DNA from: Apopatocola sp963628785
GTDB taxonomy: Bacteria; Bacillota; Clostridia; Oscillospirales; Oscillospiraceae
NCBI GenBank assembly: GCA_963628785.1
Contig: CAVGGQ010000066.1
Coordinates: forward strand, 1 to 10,736
DNA: 10,736 nt
Direction: 5' to 3'
Shown here piece by piece: positions 1 through 6,640 of the stretch (positions are counted from its first letter, which is position 1; each line of letters begins with the position of its first letter). Made by a program: the position numbers and the translations under genes. The notes beneath the pieces were generated by a model, which was given only the letters and a program-made list of their open reading frames with translations, searched no databases and was not told the origin of the DNA.

Positions 1-70
1 ATAGTGATTGCCCTCCCTTGGCAGATGTTGTGTGCAAACTTCATTCTACCATGCAGGGGAAAATCACTAT
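1..70. repeat. Imperfect inverted repeat at the left edge
   Basis: ATAGTGATT at 1-9 is the exact reverse complement of AATCACTAT at 62-70. Pairing continues inward with mismatches (CCCTCC side against the GGGG side near 56-60). A T-run follows at 74-80. The 52-base interval is long for an ordinary intrinsic terminator. The nonamer AACTTCATT also occurs twice in direct orientation (37-45 and 92-100). No coding sequence is visible in 1-130. This could be an insertion-sequence remnant or a large hairpin downstream of the DUF4317 gene; the window edge hides the left context. Confidence 0.4.
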
Positions 71-130
71 GGATTTTTTTCTTAGCTGTCCAACTTCATT
101 ATGCAATCAACCTTATTCCGATTTTTTCTT

Positions 131-1264
131 TTAATGCAAATTTACGTTGATGCCGTTCACTTCCACGCCGCCGTCGGCGGGGATGAGGATGTAGGCGCGG
201 CCGTCGATCTCGCGGGTCTCCACGAGATAGCTGTACTCGCTCGGGAGCGTGATCTTCACTTCCGGCGTGCTGACTTCGAATTTTTTGCTTTCTACGAGAT
301 TCTTCGGGTCGAGCGCGGCGTGGGCGCCGTAGCGTTTTTCGCACTCCCGCTCAAATTTTTCCGTTTTCTCGAGCGGCACGCCGTTGGTGCGCAGCACGCT
401 CACCACATCGCGCGCCGTGATCTCCAGCGCATCGGGGTCACGGCTTTCTTTATGCTCGAGGATGCGGCTGCATATGTCCTCGTGTACAGCTTGCACCACG
501 TCGAAGCTGCAGTCGTTCTCCAGAGTTTCGGCGAGCGTTTCGGCGAAGTTCTCCTTCTGCTCGGCGGCGGACATCGGCGGTTCCACGCGGAAAAGCCCGT
601 CGATGAGCTCGGGATGGATCTCGGCAGTGTCGTGGCTGTAGTAGAGCACATCGTAAATGTTCGCGCGGCGGTCGTCGAACGCCGGAAACACAAAGCCGAG
701 TGCCGGAGCGGCGACCGTCTGGCCGGATGAGGTGCCGCGGAACGCGCTCTCCTCGGCAAAATACCGCAGAGCCGCCGTGCTGTCCTTCACCGGGCAGATC
801 GAGCACACGAAGAAGCGAAGCACTTCGTCCGAGCTCTCGTCCGGGGCGTTATCCTTATGATGGCTCGGTACATCGTACGCATCGCCTGCGAGCAGGATGA
901 GATAGTTCTCGCCCTGCATGTCGAGCGCGGTAATGATGCGCTCGAAAAGGTCGCGGCGGGCTTTCTCGTCCGAGCAGGCGCACTCGCGCAGCGTCTGCAG
1001 GAGAGCATGTTCGTCACTTTTCTCGGCTACCTGCTCATTGCGGAACGGCACGGAGATGAGGTTGCGTCCGAGCGTGCCGGAGAGCGTTTTCTTGAGGAGC
1101 GAAAGGTACATCTCCTGCTCCTCCTTGGAGACCATGCCGAGCGAAGTATCCGTCTCGGCGACGACCTCGCGCGCGGCGTTGACAAAGCAGCCGTATATGT
1201 GGGTGATGCCGCTGTGGTCGCTCTTGAAACGGCGGCGAAGTTCGTTGAGTTCTTTTTGATTCAT
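131..1264 (-). CDS. DUF4317 domain-containing protein
   Basis: This 377-residue soluble protein begins MNQKELNELRRRFK and has the length and N-terminus typical of the DUF4317 family, which is common in Clostridia and has no established function. No signal peptide or membrane segment is visible, so it is probably cytoplasmic. The start is supported by AAAGGAA seven bases upstream of the ATG at 1264. Charged, helix-prone stretches dominate residues 1-110; the last ~50 residues look beta-rich (YSYLVETREIDGRAYILIP). It lies downstream of the COG2426 gene on the same strand, but a 229-base gap holding a MITE-like repeat and a small hairpin separates them, so it is probably transcribed separately. 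No clear terminator follows the stop. The family assignment is from recognition of the sequence pattern; the role is unknown. Confidence 0.85.
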   Translation of the reverse strand: MNQKELNELRRRFKSDHSGITHIYGCFVNAAREVVAETDTSLGMVSKEEQEMYLSLLKKTLSGTLGRNLISVPFRNEQVAEKSDEHALLQTLRECACSDEKARRDLFERIITALDMQGENYLILLAGDAYDVPSHHKDNAPDESSDEVLRFFVCSICPVKDSTAALRYFAEESAFRGTSSGQTVAAPALGFVFPAFDDRRANIYDVLYYSHDTAEIHPELIDGLFRVEPPMSAAEQKENFAETLAETLENDCSFDVVQAVHEDICSRILEHKESRDPDALEITARDVVSVLRTNGVPLEKTEKFERECEKRYGAHAALDPKNLVESKKFEVSTPEVKITLPSEYSYLVETREIDGRAYILIPADGGVEVNGINVNLH

Positions 1265-1302
1265 GGTGTTGTTCCTTTACCTGATATTAGGGGATAACAG
1301 CT

Positions 1303-1323
1303 GCATTGCCCGTTTTGCAATGC
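1303..1323. repeat. 7-7-7 hairpin upstream of DUF4317
   Basis: GCATTGC at 1303-1309 and GCAATGC at 1317-1323 are perfect complements around a 7-base loop. The hairpin lies between the DUF4317 start (1264) and the MITE-like repeat (from 1331). No T-run follows on either strand, so it is a poor intrinsic terminator. It might be an operator or leader hairpin for the DUF4317 gene. I could not find a convincing -10/-35 pair here. Confidence 0.4.
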
Positions 1324-1330
1324 TACTGTT

Positions 1331-1496
1331 TTAGGGCAACACCGCACAATATCGTCTGCGGCGCTTTGCGGAAATATTGCTCCCGCATTTCGTTGCATTT
1401 CCTTGCAATACACAAAGTATTGCAAGGAAATGCGCCTCATTTGGGGGCAAAATTTGCTCGCAAATTGCTCTTGCCGAATTATGCGGTATTGCCTTA
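1331..1496. repeat. MITE-like near-palindromic repeat, copy A
   Basis: This is a ~166-bp element starting TTAGGGCAACACCGCACAAT and ending AATTATGCGGTATTGCCTTA. These ends are terminal inverted repeats with three mismatches over 20 bases. At its centre, arms 1395-1411 and 1417-1433 form a perfect 17-bp stem around the loop ACAAA. A second copy lies at 4463-4629 in the same orientation: the outer ~40 bases at each end are nearly identical, and a 20-base core (1401-1420) is identical. The last three bases of this copy are the stop codon of the COG2426 gene. It is too short to encode a transposase, so it is best read as a non-autonomous mobile element or dispersed structured repeat. Confidence 0.8.
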
Positions 1497-1949
1497 GAAA
1501 ATGAAAACCTGAGCGCCGTAGGTAATGACGGACACGATGACGGCGGCAATGCACACGCCCATCGCGATGGCGGGGAAGGCACGCTTTAAGCGCATATCCA
1601 TCATTGCGGCGACGAGAGCGCCCGTCCATGCGCCCGTGCCGGGCAGCGGGATGGCTACGAAAATTGCGAGGCCCCAGAAGGCGTACCGTTCGACCTTGGC
1701 GCGGTTCTTCTCGGCGCGCGCTTCCAGACGGTTCACCAGGCCGTTGAGCTTCGGCATATGTGCGCGCATCCACGCGAAGATCTTCCGGATGAAGAGGATG
1801 ATGAACGGCACCGGCAGAAGGTTGCCGCAGATCGCCGCCAAAATTGATGTCCAGATGCTCAGTCCGCGCACAACGCCGAACGGGATCGCACCGCGCAGCT
1901 CAATGACCGGCACCATGGCCACAAGAAATGTCAGGAGTAAGTCTTTCAT
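1494..1949 (-). CDS. COG2426 family small multi-drug export-like membrane protein
   Basis: This 151-residue protein is mostly hydrophobic, with about four membrane segments (roughly 5-28, 31-57, 90-114 and 124-150) and a basic cytoplasmic stretch near 60-88. The paired motifs PVIELRGAIP (14-23) and PLPGTGAWTGALVA (101-114) are characteristic of the putative small multi-drug export family (COG2426), which resembles the DedA superfamily. The drug-export label is historical and the substrate is unknown. The ATG lies one base after the ATPase stop (TGA-C-ATG), and an AAAGG ribosome site lies inside the ATPase 3' end, so the two genes are almost certainly co-transcribed and translationally coupled. 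Oddity: the TAA stop is made by the terminal bases of a MITE-like repeat, so the native C-terminus may have been altered by insertion. Confidence 0.85.
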   Translation of the reverse strand: MKDLLLTFLVAMVPVIELRGAIPFGVVRGLSIWTSILAAICGNLLPVPFIILFIRKIFAWMRAHMPKLNGLVNRLEARAEKNRAKVERYAFWGLAIFVAIPLPGTGAWTGALVAAMMDMRLKRAFPAIAMGVCIAAVIVSVITYGAQVFIF

Positions 1950-1950
1950 G

Positions 1951-4392
1951 TCAATCTGCCTTTCGTAGGCTTGCGATTTTATCTTTGGCTTTCCCGATCA
2001 TCTCCGTGACTTTCGTCTGCAGGCGGTACATCACGCTCATCACCGGCCACGCGAGCAGTGCGAACACGGCAAGGACAAGGATGCTGAGAAAATCGAGCGT
2101 CACGAGATTGAATATACTCTTGAGGAACAGAAAACTCACAACGAAGCCGACTGCCATCGTGCAGAGCATGGCGAGGCGGAGCTTTCCGAGGGGCTTGGCC
2201 GTCTGATAGACCATCATAAGGCCGACGACGCCCATCACGCCGGTGCATATGGTGCTCATGGCGGAGTCATCGAGCCCGGCTGCCAGATAGAAAAGCATCA
2301 CGCCGCCGCCGAGGAGAATGTCGGTAAGCGCGGCGGGCAGCGCGCGGTGCACCGCATTTTTGAGGAATTTTCCGCGCACAATCGAGCGGTTCGGCTCCAT
2401 GGCAAGCACAAAGGCCGGGATGCCGATGGTCATGCAGTTGACGAGGCCGAGCTGCGCGGGTGCGAGCGGATAGGGCAGGATAAATATAAGGCTGATAATC
2501 GCCATCGCGAGGGAAAACATATTCTTCACGAAATAGAGCGATGCCGAGCGCTCGATGTTGTTGATAACGCGCCGCCCTTCGGTGACGACATTCGGGAGCG
2601 AGGCAAAGTTGGAGTCTGTGAGGACGATCTGCGACACCTGACAGGCGACATCGCTGCCGGATGCCACGGCGATGGAGCAGTCCGCTTCCTTAAGGGCGAG
2701 CACATCGTTCACGCCGTCGCCGGTCATGGCCACGGTGTGTCCCTGCTTTTTGAGGGCAAGCACGAGCCGCCGCTTCATCTCCGGCGTGACGCGGCCGAAC
2801 ACGATGCACTTGCGTGCCGCTTCCTCGACCTGTTCGTCGGTGTCAAGCATGCGGGCGTCAATGCTGCGCTCCGCTCCGGGGATGCCGGCGCGGTGGGCCA
2901 CTTCCGAGACCGTAAGCGGGCTGTCGCCCGAGATAACGCGCACTGATACGCCTTCGCGCGCAAAGTACGCAAATGTCTCCGGCGCTTCGGCGCGGATCTT
3001 GTTGGAGAGGAGGATGAGGGCGATCGGCAGAATATCCGCCGTAAGAGCCTCATCGGTGAGCTGACCATCGTACCAGGCGAGGAGCAGCACGCGGCAGCCC
3101 TTTGCAGAGTAGGCGTCGATCTTGTCGCGATATTCGCCGATGCGCTCGCCGAGGATGACCTCCGGTGCGCCGAGAATGTACGTCTCATCCTCGTGGAACG
3201 AAACGCCGCCGTACTTTTTTGCGCTCGTAAAGGGGAGCGCGGCGATGGCACACTGCGTCGCTTCGCCGGTGAAGAACCTGCGGAGCGACGCCATGGTGTC
3301 ATTGTCGCCGCGCATGGCCGCGCAATAATCCGCCATGATCATGTGGATGTCGTCGTCAATGAAGCGGTCGGGGCAGAGCGGCACGATGTCCTCGACGATC
3401 ATTTTGTTTTCGGTGACGGTGCCGGTCTTGTCCACGCAGAGCGTATCCACGCGTGCGAGCGTTTCGATGCAGTCCATCTCGCGGCACATGGTCTTTTTCT
3501 GTGCCAGACGCAGCACGCCCGCCACCAGTGCGAGGCTTGTGAGAAGATACACGCCCTCCGGGATCATGCCGACGATCGCGCCAACCGTGGATGTGACGCC
3601 GGTGGAAATGTCGCGCTCAAGCCAGAGCACTTCCTTGATGACGAGCAGCACGCCCAACGGAATGATGCCGATGCCGATCCATTTGACGAGGTCGCTCAGG
3701 GATTTCATCATGCCCTTAGAGCGGCGTTTTTTCTGCGCTTTGGCGTCGTTGGTAAGGCGGTTCACGAAGGAGTCCGCGCCGACGGCGGTCAGCCGCGCAT
3801 AGCACATTCCGGACACGAGAAAGCTCCCCGAGAGGAGTTCATCGCCCGGGCCTTTTTTTATCTCGTCCGCTTCGCCGGTAACGAGCGCTTCGTTCACAAG
3901 ACATTCGCCCTCCGTCACCACGGCGTCGGCACAGACCTGAGCACCGGAGAGGAAGAGCACAATGTCATCGCGCACGAGCTCGGCCGTATCCACACGGCGC
4001 TCGCGTCCTTCGCGGACGACGGAGCATTTCGGTGCATTCAGAATATGCAGCGCGTCGAGCGCCTTTTTGCTGCGAAGCTCCTGCATGATGCCGATGACTG
4101 CATTGATAATGACGACCACCATGAACGAAAGGTTCAGGATCGACGCTCTCACGGCGACAAGACACACGGCGAGCACGAGGAACACAAGGTTAAAATATGT
4201 AAGGAGGTTTTCCCGAACGATCTGTCCGGTCGTGCGTGTGGGCGGCTCTACCGGAAGATTGGCCCACCCCTCATCGGCGCGCTCGGCGGCCTCCGCTTCG
4301 GTAAGTCCCTCATGCGGCGCCGCTTCCCGAACCGCGATCTCCCGCCGAACCGGCTCTTCTTCGGTTTTTTTACGGATGAGCTCCCAAGCCAT
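1951..4392 (-). CDS. Cation-translocating P-type ATPase (CtpE/HAD-IC type)
   Basis: This 813-residue membrane pump is driven by ATP hydrolysis. In order it shows an N-terminal actuator/membrane region (membrane pair ~68-104), the actuator loop TGEAD (172-176), M3-M4 with the ion-site motif IPEGV (277-281), the phosphorylation motif DKTGT (Asp321), a nucleotide-binding region with GAPE (408-411), the hinge TGDGVND (557-563) and a C-terminal membrane bundle. IPEGV without a following Pro, plus the general layout, resembles the CtpE / pneumococcal MgtA-like group, often linked to Ca2+ or Mg2+; the ion is inference. The frame stays open upstream to 4479, but that extension runs into a dispersed repeat. 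ATG 4392 has GGAGGAAA just upstream, and a promoter lies at 4424-4451, so 4392 is preferred. An oddity is NKIR (464-467), where many relatives have DKIR or DPLR. Confidence 0.93.
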   Translation of the reverse strand: MAWELIRKKTEEEPVRREIAVREAAPHEGLTEAEAAERADEGWANLPVEPPTRTTGQIVRENLLTYFNLVFLVLAVCLVAVRASILNLSFMVVVIINAVIGIMQELRSKKALDALHILNAPKCSVVREGRERRVDTAELVRDDIVLFLSGAQVCADAVVTEGECLVNEALVTGEADEIKKGPGDELLSGSFLVSGMCYARLTAVGADSFVNRLTNDAKAQKKRRSKGMMKSLSDLVKWIGIGIIPLGVLLVIKEVLWLERDISTGVTSTVGAIVGMIPEGVYLLTSLALVAGVLRLAQKKTMCREMDCIETLARVDTLCVDKTGTVTENKMIVEDIVPLCPDRFIDDDIHMIMADYCAAMRGDNDTMASLRRFFTGEATQCAIAALPFTSAKKYGGVSFHEDETYILGAPEVILGERIGEYRDKIDAYSAKGCRVLLLAWYDGQLTDEALTADILPIALILLSNKIRAEAPETFAYFAREGVSVRVISGDSPLTVSEVAHRAGIPGAERSIDARMLDTDEQVEEAARKCIVFGRVTPEMKRRLVLALKKQGHTVAMTGDGVNDVLALKEADCSIAVASGSDVACQVSQIVLTDSNFASLPNVVTEGRRVINNIERSASLYFVKNMFSLAMAIISLIFILPYPLAPAQLGLVNCMTIGIPAFVLAMEPNRSIVRGKFLKNAVHRALPAALTDILLGGGVMLFYLAAGLDDSAMSTICTGVMGVVGLMMVYQTAKPLGKLRLAMLCTMAVGFVVSFLFLKSIFNLVTLDFLSILVLAVFALLAWPVMSVMYRLQTKVTEMIGKAKDKIASLRKAD

Positions 4393-4423
4393 ACCGCTTT
4401 CCTCCAAAATTCGCAATGAATAC

Positions 4424-4451
4424 AGTATAACAGCTTTTTCCGATTTTTCAA
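4424..4451 (-). promoter_or_regulatory. Promoter of the ATPase-COG2426 operon
   Basis: On the minus strand, TTGAAA (4451-4446) and TATACT (4429-4424) are separated by 16 bases, a good sigma-A-type match. The predicted transcript start is about 25 bases upstream of the ATG at 4392. The -35 box lies 11 bases from the edge of MITE-like copy B (4463-4629). Confidence 0.65.
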
Positions 4452-4462
4452 CGGATATTATC

Positions 4463-4629
4463 TTAAGGCAACACCGCACAATGTCATCTGCGGCGCTTTG
4501 CGGATCTTTTTTGCCGACTCCGCGTCATCAAACCTTGCAATACACAAAGTATGGCTGCGGTTTTCTTCCTTGATTCGGCAAAAAATTTCTCGCAAATCGC
4601 TCTTTCCGAATTATGCGGTATTGCCTTAA
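4463..4629. repeat. MITE-like near-palindromic repeat, copy B
   Basis: This 167-bp element is bounded by TTAAGGCAACACCGCACAAT and AATTATGCGGTATTGCCTTAA. It has the same ends as copy A at 1331-1496 and the same orientation. Nested inside the ends is a perfect 11-bp inverted repeat, TTTTTTGCCGA (4507-4517) with TCGGCAAAAAA (4575-4585). The core 4533-4552 is identical to 1401-1420 of copy A, but the right arm of the central hairpin differs and pairs only partly (ATAC/GTAT plus AAACC/GGTTT). As RNA the whole unit would fold into one long imperfect hairpin. It carries no gene. Confidence 0.8.
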
Positions 4630-4637
4630 TAATATAT

Positions 4638-4668
4638 TAAGAGGGGGAGCAAATGACTCCCCCTCTTA
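4638..4668 (-). terminator. Strong terminator-like hairpin
   Basis: TAAGAGGGGGAG (4638-4649) and CTCCCCCTCTTA (4657-4668) form a perfect 12-bp, GC-rich stem with a 7-base loop. On the minus strand it is followed by an A/T-rich stretch (4637 downward) rather than a clean T-run. It is placed to end transcription of the operon that finishes at 4868 before the ATPase promoter. Confidence 0.7.
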
Positions 4669-4676
4669 TGTGCCTG

Positions 4677-4867
4677 TCAAAAAACCGCGATGTTCGCGCC
4701 CCAAGACGCGAACGAACCGGTAAGGAAACCTCGCAGAGTTTGCGCCCGCAGGCGCAAATAAAATGGGATCATTTTCTTCGGCGACATGTGCGCTGAAGAA
4801 AATCCCGCTTGCGGAGCGGAGTGCATCCCCTCAAACGAGAGCCCGGCGAAGCGGGTCTCGTTTGAAG
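4677..4867. repeat. Hairpin-rich intergenic region after the lipoprotein gene
   Basis: This gene-poor stretch is packed with inverted repeats: 4692-4698/4707-4713 (7 bp), TTTGCGCC 4739-4746 with GGCGCAAA 4751-4758, ATTTTCTTC 4771-4779 with GAAGAAAAT 4795-4803 (flanked by GGG/CCC), CCGCT 4805-4809 with AGCGG 4815-4819, and 4831-4845 with 4852-4865 (14 bp with one bulged G). The last hairpin begins three bases beyond the lipoprotein stop. A 64-codon minus-strand frame (4871-4677) starts in an ATGA overlap with that stop but has no ribosome site, and its sequence is fixed by the hairpins. I read the region as a structured 3' untranslated segment or dispersed palindromic repeat rather than a gene. 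Confidence 0.6.
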
Positions 4868-5263
4868 TCATTCGACATCGTAGACTGTTTCCGTGCCGTC
4901 GGGCCGGACGAGCGTGTAGACGGTGAAGCCATCGTACGGGAGGGTGCCGTCCTGGCCGCCGCTCACGAGGCAGCTTGAGGCGTATTCGGCTTCGCCCGTG
5001 GGCTCGCCGATGGCGTCGTAGAGGTCCTGCACGGGGTGGTCGACGAGGCTGAGGGCGATGGCTTTCAGGTCCTCTTCTTTGGTCTCCGCCGGGGCGGCTT
5101 CGGTCTCGGCGGTCTCGGCAGTCTCGGTGGGAGCTTCCGTTGCAGCCGGCGCGTCCGTGGCGGCCGGTGTTTCCGTGGCGGCAGACTCGGCATTCGATCC
5201 GCCGCAGCCGACCAGCGCAAGCGCGAAGAGTGCGGCAAGCAGCAGAGCAGTCATTTTTTTCAT
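4868..5263 (-). CDS. Small lipoprotein with low-complexity linker
   Basis: This 131-residue exported lipoprotein has a basic start (MKKM), a hydrophobic core (5-18) and a lipobox LVGC ending at Cys20, so it should be lipid-anchored on the outer face of the membrane. Residues 21-62 are an Ala/Thr/Glu/Pro-rich linker in near-repeats (ATETPAATDAPAATEAPTE). Residues 63-131 form a small folded domain, with a helix (LKAIALSLVDHPVQDLYDAIG), GEPTG, two Cys-bearing or Gly-rich turns and a beta-like end. This recalls small SmpA/BamE-like folds only weakly. AAAGGAG lies just upstream of the ATG. It is the third gene of an operon, 21 bases after the AlgJ/AlgX-like gene, so it may assist surface polymer acylation. 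I do not recognise a named family. Confidence 0.8.
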   Translation of the reverse strand: MKKMTALLLAALFALALVGCGGSNAESAATETPAATDAPAATEAPTETAETAETEAAPAETKEEDLKAIALSLVDHPVQDLYDAIGEPTGEAEYASSCLVSGGQDGTLPYDGFTVYTLVRPDGTETVYDVE

Positions 5264-5284
5264 GTTGGTTGATCTCCTTTGAAA

Positions 5285-6625
5285 TTATTCTATGGCATAG
5301 ACGGCGGAGAGGCACACAAGGTTCCCTCCGGTCGATGCATATACGGCATGGATCTTCATCCTCTCCGGAAGAGAGACGATGGCTCCGCCCGGCCGCGGCA
5401 CGGCTTCATAGAGCGTGTCGCCGCAGAGGACATACACATTGGAATCGTCATCGGGCATCGCGCCGTCCCATTCGACGGCAAAGAGCGTTTGACCGTCCTT
5501 CGTTTCGGCACTTGTGATGCGAACCGTGCCGGTGCCCTCCGCAGCATCGGAAACGAGCGAAATGTCCCGCTCCGGTGCAGAAGCGGCGGAATCGTACTCG
5601 ATGAGATAGCGGAGGTTCCGTTCCACCAGCTCGATCATCAGCGTGCCGCCGTCCGGGAGCGATGCGGCGGTATAGTCGTTTTTGCGCGAGAATTCGGCGC
5701 TTGCGAAACTCTCGGCCAAGAAAGGATACAGATTCCGTCCGAAGGAATCGCGGTAGCAGAGAAGCGTCCCCTCCCCCGCCGCGCTCTCCGTCGTGATGGT
5801 CACGCGGTCGGCGTTCTCGGTGTTGGCGGTGAAGGTAAAGCCGGGCGCATACGCGAAGTCTTCCTCCCTCCCGCGCCCCGCCGGGTACAGCATTTCATAG
5901 AGGTCGCCGCGGTGCGGCGTGCCTTCGGATACGGTTTCGGAAAAATAATCGCTCTCGCGGCCGAGAGAGGCGAGCAGGGCGTCCGCCACCAGAGCCGCGC
6001 CGCGCGCGTTCCAGTGGCTGTCGGTGCGGAAGTAGAGTGTTTCCTCCTGCGCGGCAAATGTATCGCGCAAATCGAGATACGACACGCCCATCGCATCAAG
6101 TGCAGCATAGAGCGCGTCGGCATTGGATGTGCCGTCGAGGCGGGTGAGTGCGGGCATATGCTCGCCGTAGAGCGTATTTTTGTTCGGCGCGATCGCGAAG
6201 AGGAAGCTGCCGCCGCGGCTCTCCGCGTACTCCCGCAGCAGAAAGAGCGTCCGCGCCGCGCAGTAGATCTCGCGCTCGCTCATGGGCGATGCGCCGGTAT
6301 AGTCATCGCGCGTCGGCGAATAGTAGAGCCAGCCATCGCTGCCGAGGAGGACATTTTCGGCCGTAGATGTGTGAAAGAGTGCGGCGTTGATCCGGGTCCA
6401 CGCCGTGATGCACTCGAGACGGAGCGAAAAGCGGCCGTTCACATAGTCCGCGGTGTCGGTGAGGAAGTCGTCATTGAGTGCGCCGTCCGTGAGAAGCTCC
6501 GGCGCAGTGGGCAGAATCTCGTTGGCCGCCGCCTCCGAGCCGCCCGTGAGCACGAGACCGACGCCCGGAATGAGGCACGCGATGAGGAAAAGCGCCGCAA
6601 AAATGCGGGAGAGAGTTTTTTTCAT
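5285..6625 (-). CDS. AlgJ/AlgX-like (DHHW/SGNH) O-acetylation protein
   Basis: This 446-residue extracytoplasmic protein has an N-terminal membrane anchor or signal (residues 5-27). The catalytic layout of AlgJ/AlgX/DHHW proteins is visible: TDSHWN at 201-206 supplies Asp202 and His204, and RDSFG at 292-296 supplies the likely nucleophile Ser294. LLGSDGWLYY (93-102) is another family hallmark. Residues ~350-446 form an extra beta-rich C-terminal region that could bind carbohydrate, as in AlgX, though this is only inference. Such proteins take acetyl groups passed outward by an MBOAT partner and place them on a polysaccharide. The MBOAT gene ends 15 bases upstream, and the ribosome site AAGGGGAGGG partly overlaps the MBOAT stop codon, so the two are coupled. 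The polymer is unknown. Confidence 0.87.
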   Translation of the reverse strand: MKKTLSRIFAALFLIACLIPGVGLVLTGGSEAAANEILPTAPELLTDGALNDDFLTDTADYVNGRFSLRLECITAWTRINAALFHTSTAENVLLGSDGWLYYSPTRDDYTGASPMSEREIYCAARTLFLLREYAESRGGSFLFAIAPNKNTLYGEHMPALTRLDGTSNADALYAALDAMGVSYLDLRDTFAAQEETLYFRTDSHWNARGAALVADALLASLGRESDYFSETVSEGTPHRGDLYEMLYPAGRGREEDFAYAPGFTFTANTENADRVTITTESAAGEGTLLCYRDSFGRNLYPFLAESFASAEFSRKNDYTAASLPDGGTLMIELVERNLRYLIEYDSAASAPERDISLVSDAAEGTGTVRITSAETKDGQTLFAVEWDGAMPDDDSNVYVLCGDTLYEAVPRPGGAIVSLPERMKIHAVYASTGGNLVCLSAVYAIE

Positions 6626-6640
6626 TTTCTTTCCCTCCCC

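Noticed and set aside
101..730. 209-codon open frame on the plus strand
   Set aside because: It is opposite the DUF4317 gene, has no ribosome site and no family resemblance.
1380..1440. CRISPR-like repeat or tRNA-like fold
   Set aside because: It is a single perfect hairpin at the centre of a MITE-like element; there are no regularly spaced repeats and no cloverleaf.
3193..4419. 408-codon open frame on the plus strand
   Set aside because: It is antisense to a P-type ATPase with all catalytic motifs in place; its composition is a GC shadow.
4393..4479. 29-residue N-terminal extension of the ATPase
   Set aside because: It would cover the promoter and part of a dispersed repeat. ATG 4392 has a much better ribosome site.
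4831..4865. Intrinsic terminator directly after the lipoprotein stop
   Set aside because: The stem is strong, but GGGGATGC follows on the minus strand instead of a T-run. The hairpin at 4638-4668 is the better terminator.
4677..5315. 212-codon minus-strand frame across the lipoprotein gene
   Set aside because: The part overlapping the lipoprotein is an Arg-rich shifted frame. Only the last 64 codons are of interest, and these lie in the hairpin cluster.
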